Positions 1-5,449 of a stretch of 5,558 bases of DNA are shown here, one piece after another. A program made the translations under genes and the position numbers. Position 1 is the first letter of the stretch, and each line of letters begins with the position of its first letter. Source of the stretch: Alphaproteobacteria bacterium (GTDB lineage Bacteria; Pseudomonadota; Alphaproteobacteria; RS24). The DNA lies in NCBI GenBank assembly GCA_015163825.1, contig JAAOIL010000022.1, forward strand, positions 1 to 5,558, in the 5' to 3' direction. The notes beneath the pieces were generated by a model that did not search any database, was not told the origin of the DNA, and saw nothing but the letters and a program-made list of their open reading frames with translations.

Positions 1-29
1 TATAAAACGACCATTGGAGAAGAAATAAA

Positions 30-35
30 AGGAGA
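30..35 (+). promoter_or_regulatory. Ribosome binding site of clpP
   Basis: AGGAGA lies 5 bases before the ATG at 41 (6 bases from GGAG). It decides the start: the next in-frame ATG, at 62, has only an A-rich stretch without a purine-rich Shine-Dalgarno core in front of it. Confidence 0.8.
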
Positions 36-40
36 ACGAT

Positions 41-667
41 ATGATAAACCAAATTGAAAAGATGAACACGTTAGTTCCTATGGTCGTGGAGCAGAGCAAT
101 CGGGGGGAGCGGGCTTATGATATTTATTCGCGCCTTTTGAAGGAGCGGGTGGTATTTGTCACGGGCGCCATTGAGGATCATGTGGCAAGTTTGATAACGG
201 CGCAGTTATTGTTCTTGGAGGCTGATAACCCGAAGAAGGAGATTTCTATGTATATTAATTCTCCGGGTGGTGTTGTGACGTCTGGTATGGCGATTTACGA
301 TACGATGCAATATATTCGTGCGCCTGTTTCTACTTTGTGTATTGGTCAGGCGGCATCTATGGGGTCTTTGCTGTTGGCGGCGGGTGCGGCGGGACACAGA
401 TTTGTTTTGCCGAATGCGCGGATTATGGTGCATCAGCCTTCGGGTGGTTTTCAGGGGCAGGCTTCTGATATAGAGCGCCATGCACAAGAGATACTAGATA
501 TGCGCGAGCGTCTGAATAAGATTTATGTGAAGCATACAGGGCAGGCTTTGCGCAAAATAGAGGAATCGCTAGAGCGCGATACCTTTATGACAGCCGAAGA
601 AGCGAAGGATTTCGGCATCGTCGATGCGGTCGTTACACAGCGCAAGCCAGATGGCGATAAAAAATAA
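41..667 (+). CDS. clpP: ATP-dependent Clp protease proteolytic subunit ClpP
   Basis: ClpP is the serine peptidase of the cytoplasmic ClpXP (and ClpAP) complexes. It forms a double-heptamer chamber that cuts polypeptides threaded in by the ATPase. The 208 residues match the family length (E. coli 207). The catalytic triad is visible: Ser106 in GQAASMGS, His131 in MVHQPSGG and Asp180 in ERDTFM, with the same spacing as E. coli Ser97/His122/Asp171. The stretch LVPMVVEQ at 11-18 matches the start of mature E. coli ClpP, so residues 1-10 are probably a short self-cleaved propeptide (inference). INSPGG at 72-77 precedes the substrate-binding strand. The start at 41 is favoured by its ribosome binding site; Met8 is the alternative. 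clpX follows after 67 bp, in the usual order. The promoter is mostly outside the window. Nothing is broken or truncated. Confidence 0.98.
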   Translation: MINQIEKMNTLVPMVVEQSNRGERAYDIYSRLLKERVVFVTGAIEDHVASLITAQLLFLEADNPKKEISMYINSPGGVVTSGMAIYDTMQYIRAPVSTLCIGQAASMGSLLLAAGAAGHRFVLPNARIMVHQPSGGFQGQASDIERHAQEILDMRERLNKIYVKHTGQALRKIEESLERDTFMTAEEAKDFGIVDAVVTQRKPDGDKK

Positions 668-670
668 ATG

Positions 671-698
671 TTGCCAAAACATTCCCTTTTGTGATTAT
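671..698 (+). promoter_or_regulatory. Candidate housekeeping promoter of clpX
   Basis: TTGCCA (671-676, 5 of 6 to TTGACA) is followed after 16 bases by GATTAT (693-698, 4 of 6 to TATAAT). It would start RNA near 705 and give a leader of about 30 bases. It overlaps the inverted repeats in this gap. The match is modest; clpX may instead be read from the clpP promoter. Confidence 0.28.
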
Positions 699-709
699 AG
701 GGGAATCAC
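681..709. repeat. Two overlapping, mutually exclusive inverted repeats between clpP and clpX
   Basis: ATTCCC (681-686) can pair with GGGAAT (701-706), loop 14. GTGATT (691-696) can pair with AATCAC (704-709), loop 7. Bases 704-706 belong to both right arms, so only one hairpin can form at a time. Neither is followed by a T run, so this is not an intrinsic terminator. The stems are short and may be chance. Confidence 0.4.
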
Positions 710-734
710 GTGAAATCAAATATGTGAGGAAAAG

Positions 735-2069
735 ATGAGCAAGGTCGGAAATACAACAGGCGATAACACAGGCAGCACTCATGGTGGTGGCGGTAGCAGT
801 GGTGGCAAGGGCACTCTTTATTGTTCTTTCTGCGGCAAGAGCCAGCACGAGGTGCGCAAACTGATAGCGGGACCAACCGTATTCATCTGCGATGAATGCG
901 TGGAATTATGTATGGATATTATCCGAGAGGAAAATAAATCCTCGCTCAATAAAGAACAAGATGGGGTGCCGCCCCCAAGCGAGATTATGGGTGTGCTAGA
1001 TGATTATGTTATCGGGCAGGTGCATGCCAAGCGGGTTTTATCTGTGGCAGTGCATAATCACTATAAGCGTCTGGCGCATTCGGGGCAGAGCAGTTCAAAT
1101 GATATTGAACTAGCAAAATCAAATATCCTATTGGTGGGTCCGACAGGGTGCGGTAAAACTTTGCTGGCACAAACATTGGCACGGATATTAGATGTGCCCT
1201 TCACAATGGCAGATGCCACCACCCTTACCGAAGCGGGTTATGTGGGCGAAGATGTAGAGAATATTATCCTCAAACTTTTACAGGCGGCAGACTATAATGT
1301 AGAGCGGGCGCAACGCGGCATCGTCTATATTGATGAGGTGGATAAAATCTCGCGCAAAGCCGACCACCCCTCTATCACGCGTGATGTATCGGGGGAGGGG
1401 GTGCAACAAGCGCTGCTTAAAATTATGGAAGGCACAATTGCTTCTGTGCCACCACAAGGGGGGCGAAAGCATCCGCAACAAGAATTCTTGCAAGTGGATA
1501 CCTCTAACATTTTGTTTATATGTGGCGGGGCATTCGCGGGGCTAGAGAAAGTCATCGCGCAACGCGGGTCGCAAACCTCTATCGGCTTCCACGCAAAAGT
1601 CGAAACGCCAGACGAAAAACAAACAGGCGAATGGCTGAAAACACTAGAGCCAGAAGACTTGCTCAAATTCGGGCTTATTCCCGAATTCGTCGGGCGGTTA
1701 TCTGTGCTGGCGACGTTAGAAGATTTAGATGAAGATGCGCTCGTCACCATACTCAGCCAACCCAAAAACGCATTGGTTAAACAATACGCAACCTTGTTCG
1801 CTATGGAAGATACCGAACTAACCTTCAAAGACGAAGCCCTTCGTGCTATCGCCCAAAAAGCAGTGGAGCGAAAAACAGGGGCAAGGGGATTACGCTCGGT
1901 CATAGAAGGCATATTGCTAGACACAATGTTTGACCTGCCATCTATGGAAGGCGTGGAAGAAGTCGTGATTAGTCGCGAAGTGGTTGATGGTAAATCGCCA
2001 CCGCTCTATATCTATTCAGAGAAAACCGCCTCTACGGGCACAGATTCGCCAACGCCTGCCGCTTCTTAA
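735..2069 (+). CDS. clpX: ATP-dependent unfoldase ClpX, specificity subunit of ClpXP
   Basis: ClpX is a hexameric AAA+ unfoldase in the cytoplasm. It recognises substrates directly or through adaptors and threads them into ClpP. In order: a zinc-binding domain with Cys30, Cys33, Cys52 and Cys55; Walker A GPTGCGKT at 135-142 (Lys141); pore loop GYVG at 168-171; Walker B with Asp200/Glu201; pore-2 region around 212-222; RKH loop at 244-246; the IGF loop at 283-285 that docks onto ClpP; arginine finger Arg321 and sensor-2 Arg384 in GARGLR. The length is 444 residues against 424 in E. coli. The excess is mostly a Gly/Ser-rich N-terminal tail (residues 12-26) and a Ser/Thr/Pro-rich C-terminus. The ATG at 735 has GAGGA four bases upstream, and the next Met is residue 60, inside the zinc domain. 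A Ser follows GRL at 321-323 where ClpX usually has Pro. All key residues are present. Confidence 0.98.
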   Translation: MSKVGNTTGDNTGSTHGGGGSSGGKGTLYCSFCGKSQHEVRKLIAGPTVFICDECVELCMDIIREENKSSLNKEQDGVPPPSEIMGVLDDYVIGQVHAKRVLSVAVHNHYKRLAHSGQSSSNDIELAKSNILLVGPTGCGKTLLAQTLARILDVPFTMADATTLTEAGYVGEDVENIILKLLQAADYNVERAQRGIVYIDEVDKISRKADHPSITRDVSGEGVQQALLKIMEGTIASVPPQGGRKHPQQEFLQVDTSNILFICGGAFAGLEKVIAQRGSQTSIGFHAKVETPDEKQTGEWLKTLEPEDLLKFGLIPEFVGRLSVLATLEDLDEDALVTILSQPKNALVKQYATLFAMEDTELTFKDEALRAIAQKAVERKTGARGLRSVIEGILLDTMFDLPSMEGVEEVVISREVVDGKSPPLYIYSEKTASTGTDSPTPAAS

Positions 2070-2113
2070 GGTCGGCTTAACCTTTCGCCTTTATTCCTTT
2101 TCTTATGGGCGGT

Positions 2114-2141
2114 CTTGAAATATGGGGATAACCTCCCATAT
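2114..2141 (+). promoter_or_regulatory. Heat-shock (RpoH, sigma-32) promoter of lon
   Basis: CTTGAAA (2114-2120) is separated by 14 bases from CCCATAT (2135-2141), a near-exact match to the sigma-32 consensus (CTTGAA, 13-15 bases, CCCCATNT). Transcription should start near 2148-2150, leaving a leader of about 60 bases before the lon ATG at 2210. lon is a heat-shock gene in E. coli and many other bacteria, which fits. CTTGAA occurs nowhere else on the + strand of this window. No expression data support this. Confidence 0.85.
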
Positions 2142-2142
2142 T
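2119..2142. repeat. Perfect 8-bp palindrome overlapping the lon heat-shock promoter
   Basis: AATATGGG (2119-2126) and CCCATATT (2135-2142) are exact reverse complements separated by 8 bases. The right arm is the -10 element and the left arm starts in the last bases of the -35 element. No T run follows, so it is not a terminator. It could be a repressor operator or a by-product of the promoter sequence. Confidence 0.8.
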
Positions 2143-2177
2143 AACACTAGACATCTAACGAATCATCTATGGTGCTG

Positions 2178-2188
2178 TCTATTATAGA
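2178..2188. repeat. Small dyad in the lon leader
   Basis: TCTAT and ATAGA flank a single T, giving an 11-bp imperfect palindrome about 20 bases before the lon start. TATTAT inside it (2180-2185) resembles a housekeeping -10, but no -35 lies at the right distance. It may be a weak operator or chance. Confidence 0.3.
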
Positions 2189-2209
2189 TAGCAATGAAAG
2201 AGAGATATT

Positions 2210-4714
2210 ATGAGCGATACCGATAATAATCAGCCTCCTGCACCACCTGCGCCATCACAACCGCCATCACAACCACCATCACAATCGGCGGTGCAAAAGC
2301 CCGCCCAAAGTGCTGGTAATCTGTTTGTGGTTTTGCCTTTGCGTAATATCGTGGTGTTTCCGGGTATGGTTGTGCCTCTGCTTGTCGGGCGCGAGAAATC
2401 GGTTCGGGCGTTAGAGGAAGTCGCCAAAGGCAATAAGAATGTATTGCTGGTCACCCAAAAAGATAGCGAGGCGAATGATCCCGTCCCCGCAGATTTATAT
2501 AAAGTCGCAACGATAGGTAAGGTGCGGCAATCGTTGAACTTACCTGATGGCACGGTCAAGGTTATGGTAGAGGGTATGCGCCGTGTTGCCATTACGGAAT
2601 ATATTGCGCAAGCGGGACAGGATTTTTTAACAGCACGCGCCACGCCTTTAGCGGCATCTATCAAGGCGGGTACAGAGAATGATATAGATTCACTCAGGCG
2701 CAGTGTGGTTAGTCAGTTTGGTAATTATGTTAAGCTCAATCGTAAAATCCCGTCCGATGTGCAAGACAGCATAGACAAAATAGACAATGCCACACGCCTT
2801 GCAGATACAATTGCGGCGCATCTTAATATCTCTATTGATGAGAAGCAGAAATTGCTAGAGGTGACCTCTGTTCTCAAACGGCTAGAACTTGTGCTGGGTC
2901 ATATGGATGGCGAGGTCGGCATAATGGAGGTGGAGAAAAAGATTCGCGGGCGTGTAAAAACCCAGATGGAGAAAACACAGCGCGAATATTATCTTAACGA
3001 GCAAATGAAAGCCATTCAGAAAGAACTGGGCGATGGCGATGATGGCGCGGGGGAGTTGCATGAATTAGAAACCCGCATCAAAGAAGCAAAAATGTCAAAA
3101 GAGGCAAAAGAAAAAGCTGATTCAGAAATGAAGAAGTTAAAATCGATGAGCCCAATGTCGGCAGAGGCGACTGTGGTGCGCAATTATCTTGATTGGTTGT
3201 TGGCTGTGCCTTGGAAGAAGAAGTCGCGCATAAAGAAAGATCTGACACAGGCAGAGAAAGTGCTTGATGCCGACCATTATGGTCTAGAAAAAGTTAAGGA
3301 GCGGATATTGGAATATCTTGCGGTGCAACAACGTTCCAAAAAACTGCGTGGTCCTATTCTGTGCCTTGTTGGACCGCCGGGTGTTGGTAAGACATCGCTT
3401 GGTAAATCTTTGGCGAAGGCAACAGGGCGGGAGTTTATTCGTATGTCGCTTGGTGGCATTAGAGACGAGAGCGAGATACGTGGTCATCGCCGCACATATA
3501 TTGGGTCTATGCCGGGCAAGATTATTCAGTCTATGAAGAAGGTGAAGTCGGTTAATCCGTTAATCCTGCTTGATGAGATAGATAAATTGGGCGCCGACCA
3601 TCGTGGCGATCCATCTGCGGCATTGCTAGAGGTGCTAGACCCCGAACAAAATGATAGTTTCGCTGACCATTATATGGAGGTGGATTATGACCTCTCAAAT
3701 GTGATGTTCATTACGACCGCGAATTCATTAAACATTGCGGGGCCTCTGCTTGATAGGATGGAGATTATTCGTATCGCTGGCTATACAGAGGACGAGAAAC
3801 TAGAGATTGCTAAACAGCATTTGCTCCCCCAGATAAAGGAGGAGCATGCGCTGCGCCGTGGGGAGTTCGCCATTGATGACGAAAGCCTTCGCGATCTTAT
3901 TCGGTGTTATACGCGCGAATCTGGTGTGCGTAATCTCAAGCGGGAACTAGCGACATTGGCGCGTAAGGCTATCACACAGATTATCAAGGGTGAGAAAACA
4001 CAAATGCAAATCACGACAGATAATCTGGCAGACTATGCGGGGATTAAGAAATTCCGTTTTGGTCTGGCGGAGGAAGAAGATCAGGTCGGCGCCGTCACGG
4101 GCTTGGCATGGACGGAAGTCGGTGGCGAACTCCTAACCATAGAAGGTGTTATGGTGACAGGCAAAGGCAAGATGATAACAACAGGTAAATTGGGCGATGT
4201 CATGAAGGAGTCTATAGGGGCGGCATCTTCTTATGTGCGCTCTCGGGCGGCGGCATTTGGCATAGAGCCACCTTTGTTTGAACGTAAAGATATCCACGTC
4301 CATGTGCCAGAAGGGGCAACCCCTAAAGATGGGCCTTCGGCAGGTGTTGGTATGGCAACAGCGATTGTCTCTCTTATGACAGGTATTCCGGTGCGCAAGG
4401 AAATCGCTATGACAGGCGAGGTTACTTTGCGGGGGCGGGTGCTTCCCATAGGGGGGCTGAAGGAGAAGTTGCTGGCAGCATTGCGTGGCGGCATCACTGA
4501 GGTTTTAATCCCCGCCGAGAACGAAAAAGATCTGGCAGATGTCCCCGACAATATCAAAGAGGGTATGGCGATTATTCCCGTCGAAAATATGGATGAAGTG
4601 TTGCGCCATGCTCTTGTGCGTCCACCGCAAGCCATAGAATGGGACGAAGAAGCCTACCTCGCCAGCCAGAAATTGGCAGGAAATGTGGGCACACCAACCT
4701 CGCAAACCCACTAA
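2210..4714 (+). CDS. lon: ATP-dependent Lon protease (LonA type)
   Basis: Lon is a soluble homo-oligomeric AAA+ serine protease that degrades misfolded and short-lived regulatory proteins. In order: a Pro/Gln/Ser-rich tail (8-34); the N-terminal substrate-binding domain from about 37 (VLPLRNIVVFPGM) to 235; a charged coiled-coil region about 236-310; the AAA+ module with Walker A GPPGVGKT at 388-395 (Lys394), Walker B with Asp455/Glu456, arginine finger Arg516 and sensor-2 Arg574; and the S16 protease domain from about 620, with the Ser710-Lys753 dyad (KDGPSAG; second Lys of KEK). The length is 834 residues against 784 in E. coli; most of the excess is the N-terminal tail of about 36 residues. 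The ATG at 2210 follows a weak GAGAGA (2200-2205); the next Met is 53, already inside the domain. Gly52 stands where many Lons have His in FPHM. A heat-shock promoter lies just upstream. Confidence 0.98.
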   Translation: MSDTDNNQPPAPPAPSQPPSQPPSQSAVQKPAQSAGNLFVVLPLRNIVVFPGMVVPLLVGREKSVRALEEVAKGNKNVLLVTQKDSEANDPVPADLYKVATIGKVRQSLNLPDGTVKVMVEGMRRVAITEYIAQAGQDFLTARATPLAASIKAGTENDIDSLRRSVVSQFGNYVKLNRKIPSDVQDSIDKIDNATRLADTIAAHLNISIDEKQKLLEVTSVLKRLELVLGHMDGEVGIMEVEKKIRGRVKTQMEKTQREYYLNEQMKAIQKELGDGDDGAGELHELETRIKEAKMSKEAKEKADSEMKKLKSMSPMSAEATVVRNYLDWLLAVPWKKKSRIKKDLTQAEKVLDADHYGLEKVKERILEYLAVQQRSKKLRGPILCLVGPPGVGKTSLGKSLAKATGREFIRMSLGGIRDESEIRGHRRTYIGSMPGKIIQSMKKVKSVNPLILLDEIDKLGADHRGDPSAALLEVLDPEQNDSFADHYMEVDYDLSNVMFITTANSLNIAGPLLDRMEIIRIAGYTEDEKLEIAKQHLLPQIKEEHALRRGEFAIDDESLRDLIRCYTRESGVRNLKRELATLARKAITQIIKGEKTQMQITTDNLADYAGIKKFRFGLAEEEDQVGAVTGLAWTEVGGELLTIEGVMVTGKGKMITTGKLGDVMKESIGAASSYVRSRAAAFGIEPPLFERKDIHVHVPEGATPKDGPSAGVGMATAIVSLMTGIPVRKEIAMTGEVTLRGRVLPIGGLKEKLLAALRGGITEVLIPAENEKDLADVPDNIKEGMAIIPVENMDEVLRHALVRPPQAIEWDEEAYLASQKLAGNVGTPTSQTH
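2251..2286 (+). repeat. Three tandem 12-bp repeats in the lon N-terminal tail
   Basis: The unit GCCATCACAACC is present twice exactly (2251-2262, 2263-2274) and once with two changes (2275-2286). It encodes Pro-Ser-Gln-Pro repeats at residues 15-26. Twelve bases keep the reading frame, so copy number could vary between strains without breaking lon. Confidence 0.85.
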
Positions 4715-4732
4715 TTTAGAGAAAAATCGCAC

Positions 4733-4780
4733 GAATCAGGCATTTTTTGCATTTTTTTGCTGATTCAGTGCATTTTTTGC
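4733..4780 (+). terminator. Possible lon terminator: stem-loop with T tracts
   Basis: GAATCAGGCA (4733-4742) can pair with TGCTGATTC (4758-4766) with one bulged G. A run of six T (4773-4778) follows six bases after the stem, and two more T runs lie in the loop. The stem is not GC-rich and the T run is not adjacent, so termination would be partial at best and lon-hupB read-through is plausible. Confidence 0.35.
4740..4780 (+). repeat. Three GCATTTTTTGC-type repeats
   Basis: GCATTTTTTGC occurs at 4740-4750 and 4770-4780. A variant with seven T lies at 4749-4760 and shares its first two bases with the first copy. This makes a T-tract-rich, probably curved segment upstream of hupB. It could affect promoter strength or nucleoid-protein binding; no function is shown by the sequence itself. 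Confidence 0.75.
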
Positions 4781-4781
4781 T

Positions 4782-4809
4782 TTGCGAAATGAGGGAATCA
4801 CACCATAAA
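4782..4809 (+). promoter_or_regulatory. Candidate promoter of hupB
   Basis: TTGCGA (4782-4787, 4 of 6) is followed after 16 bases by CATAAA (4804-4809, 4 of 6). RNA would start near 4816, giving a leader of about 35 bases. The boxes are weak, but the T-rich tract just upstream could act as an UP-like element, and a separate hup promoter is expected for so abundant a protein. Confidence 0.27.
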
Positions 4810-4840
4810 TTTGATTACTGATTCATAAACACCAAAAAAC

Positions 4841-4847
4841 AGGAGAG
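4841..4847 (+). promoter_or_regulatory. Strong ribosome binding site of hupB
   Basis: AGGAGAG lies six bases (counted from AGGAG) before the ATG at 4852. It is the most canonical site in the window, in keeping with high HU expression. Confidence 0.8.
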
Positions 4848-4851
4848 TACT

Positions 4852-5124
4852 ATGAATAAAAACGACCTCATAAGCCAAGTAGCCGAAGGCACTGGCATCA
4901 CTAAAGCCGACGCAACACGCGCCGTGGATAGTGTATTCGACAGCATCTCTGGGGAGCTATCCAAAAAAGGTGAAGTTCGCCTTGTTGGATTCGGCACATT
5001 CTCAGTGGCGCACAGGAAAGCGACAACAGGGCGTAATCCACGCACTGGCGAAGCAATCCAAATCAAAGCATCTTACCAGCCTAAATTCAAAGCTGGTAAA
5101 GCGCTTAAAGAAGCCGTTAACTAA
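4852..5124 (+). CDS. hupB: DNA-binding protein HU
   Basis: HU is a small histone-like protein that binds and bends DNA as a dimer, helping to compact the nucleoid. The 90 residues equal the family length. The N-terminal helices (about 3-38) form the dimer body. The HU/IHF signature runs from Gly46 in GFGTF to Thr65, and the DNA-gripping arm RNPRTGE (61-67) carries Pro63, the intercalating proline. The tail PKFKAGKALKEAVN is typical of HU rather than IHF. The symbol hupB follows the gene order after lon; from sequence alone it could equally be called hup. The start has an excellent ribosome binding site. Its upstream region holds four GANTC sites, and a strong terminator begins 7 bp after the stop. 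Base use is C-rich and T-poor compared with the 5' parts of clpP and lon. Confidence 0.96.
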   Translation: MNKNDLISQVAEGTGITKADATRAVDSVFDSISGELSKKGEVRLVGFGTFSVAHRKATTGRNPRTGEAIQIKASYQPKFKAGKALKEAVN

Positions 5125-5131
5125 TCAATGG

Positions 5132-5181
5132 TGGGGGCGCGTCCTTTATCTTCGGGTAAAGGCTCGTCCCCATTTTTGTTT
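5132..5181 (+). terminator. Strong rho-independent terminator after hupB
   Basis: TGGGG (5132-5136) pairs with CCCCA (5168-5172), and CCTTTATC (5143-5150) pairs with GGTAAAGG (5155-5162) around a TTCG loop (5151-5154), the very stable cUUCGg tetraloop. Between the two stems, partly matched bases add two Watson-Crick pairs next to a G-U pair and one isolated G-C pair. TTTTTGTTT follows directly. This is the most convincing terminator here and should end transcripts from lon and hupB. Confidence 0.88.
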
Positions 5182-5285
5182 CTATATTTCTGCTTCTAGC
5201 GATTTCACTCTAACTGCTTATGGCGGGTTCTGCCTTTATCGGGCTGGGCTCTCTACAGGTAAGCGGCTAGGGTGATTTTTATTTG

Positions 5286-5302
5286 TAATGCTAATTGCAT
5301 TA
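5286..5302. repeat. Dyad upstream of the tRNA genes
   Basis: TAATGC (5286-5291) and GCATTA (5297-5302) are exact reverse complements separated by five bases. The dyad ends 32 bases before tRNA-Val and overlaps the only -35 candidate, so it is placed like an operator or activator site. Its binding protein, if any, is unknown. Confidence 0.5.
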
Positions 5303-5323
5303 TCAAGAGAAATAGGCTAATAG
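5295..5323 (+). promoter_or_regulatory. Weak candidate promoter of the tRNA pair
   Basis: TTGCAT (5295-5300) and TAATAG (5318-5323) are 17 bases apart, which places the start a few bases before tRNA-Val, as is common for tRNA operons. Both boxes match the consensus poorly (3 of 6 each), so placement rather than sequence is the main support. Confidence 0.2.
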
Positions 5324-5334
5324 CGTTTCGGTGA

Positions 5335-5410
5335 GGGCGGTTAGCTCAGCTGGGAGAGCATCTCGTTTACACCGAGAGGGTCGGCGGTTCGAGCCCGTCA
5401 CCGCCCACCA
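5335..5410 (+). tRNA. tRNA-Val (anticodon TAC)
   Basis: A complete cloverleaf of 76 bases that reads GTA and other Val codons. The acceptor stem is GGGCGGT (5335-5341) with ACCGCCC (5400-5406). The D stem is GCTC (5344-5347) with GAGC (5356-5359). The anticodon stem is TCTCG (5361-5365) with CGAGA (5373-5377), and the anticodon TAC is at 5368-5370. The T stem is GGCGG (5383-5387) with CCGTC (5395-5399), with one G-U pair, and the T loop starts TTCGA. Discriminator A5407 is followed by an encoded CCA (5408-5410). Confidence 0.97.
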
Positions 5411-5415
5411 TGACC

Positions 5416-5434
5416 TCTGATGAGTTTCATCAGA
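5416..5434. repeat. Hairpin in the spacer between the two tRNA genes
   Basis: TCTGATGA (5416-5423) and TCATCAGA (5427-5434) pair perfectly over 8 bp around a 3-base loop. No T run follows on either strand, so it is unlikely to be a terminator. In a shared tRNA precursor it could guide or shield processing (inference). Confidence 0.7.
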
Positions 5435-5449
5435 AAAGACAATCCCTTA

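Larger units (their letters stand above)
5182..5334. other. Non-coding stretch between the hupB terminator and tRNA-Val
   Basis: I see no gene here. Short open frames (for example ATG at 5220, 16 codons) lack ribosome binding sites. The 3' part holds a dyad (5286-5302) and a weak promoter candidate for the tRNA genes. Confidence 0.6.

Noticed and set aside
1..6. TATAAA as a -10 box of a clpP promoter
   Set aside because: Any -35 box would lie before the window, so the promoter cannot be assessed. The match alone is not enough.
1391..1401. GGGGGAGGGGG as a G-quadruplex
   Set aside because: Only two G runs are nearby, and the codons simply encode conserved ClpX residues (SGEGV).
1325..1924. 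Long minus-strand open frame opposite clpX
   Set aside because: It lies wholly inside clpX, has no recognisable domain and no sign of its own ribosome binding site. The clpX protein is conserved end to end.
2068..2100. AAGGT/ACCTT hairpin with a T-rich tail as a clpX terminator
   Set aside because: Only five pairs, with a pyrimidine-mixed tail rather than a T run. It overlaps the stop codon and is too weak to call.
3338..3344. AAAAAAC run in lon as a slippery frameshift site
   Set aside because: It is two in-frame Lys codons, lies in the wrong phase for a standard -1 site and has no alternative product downstream.
4811..4823. FNR-like site TTGAT-N4
   Set aside because: The second half-site should read ATCAA but reads GATTC.
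5128..5199. 23-codon open frame starting right after hupB
   Set aside because: It coincides with the strong terminator and lacks a ribosome binding site.
5220..5270. 16-codon open frame before the tRNA genes
   Set aside because: Too short, no ribosome binding site and no recognisable peptide.
4931..5275. Open frame overlapping hupB and running downstream
   Set aside because: It is out of frame with the clear HU gene, runs through the terminator hairpin and resembles no protein I know.
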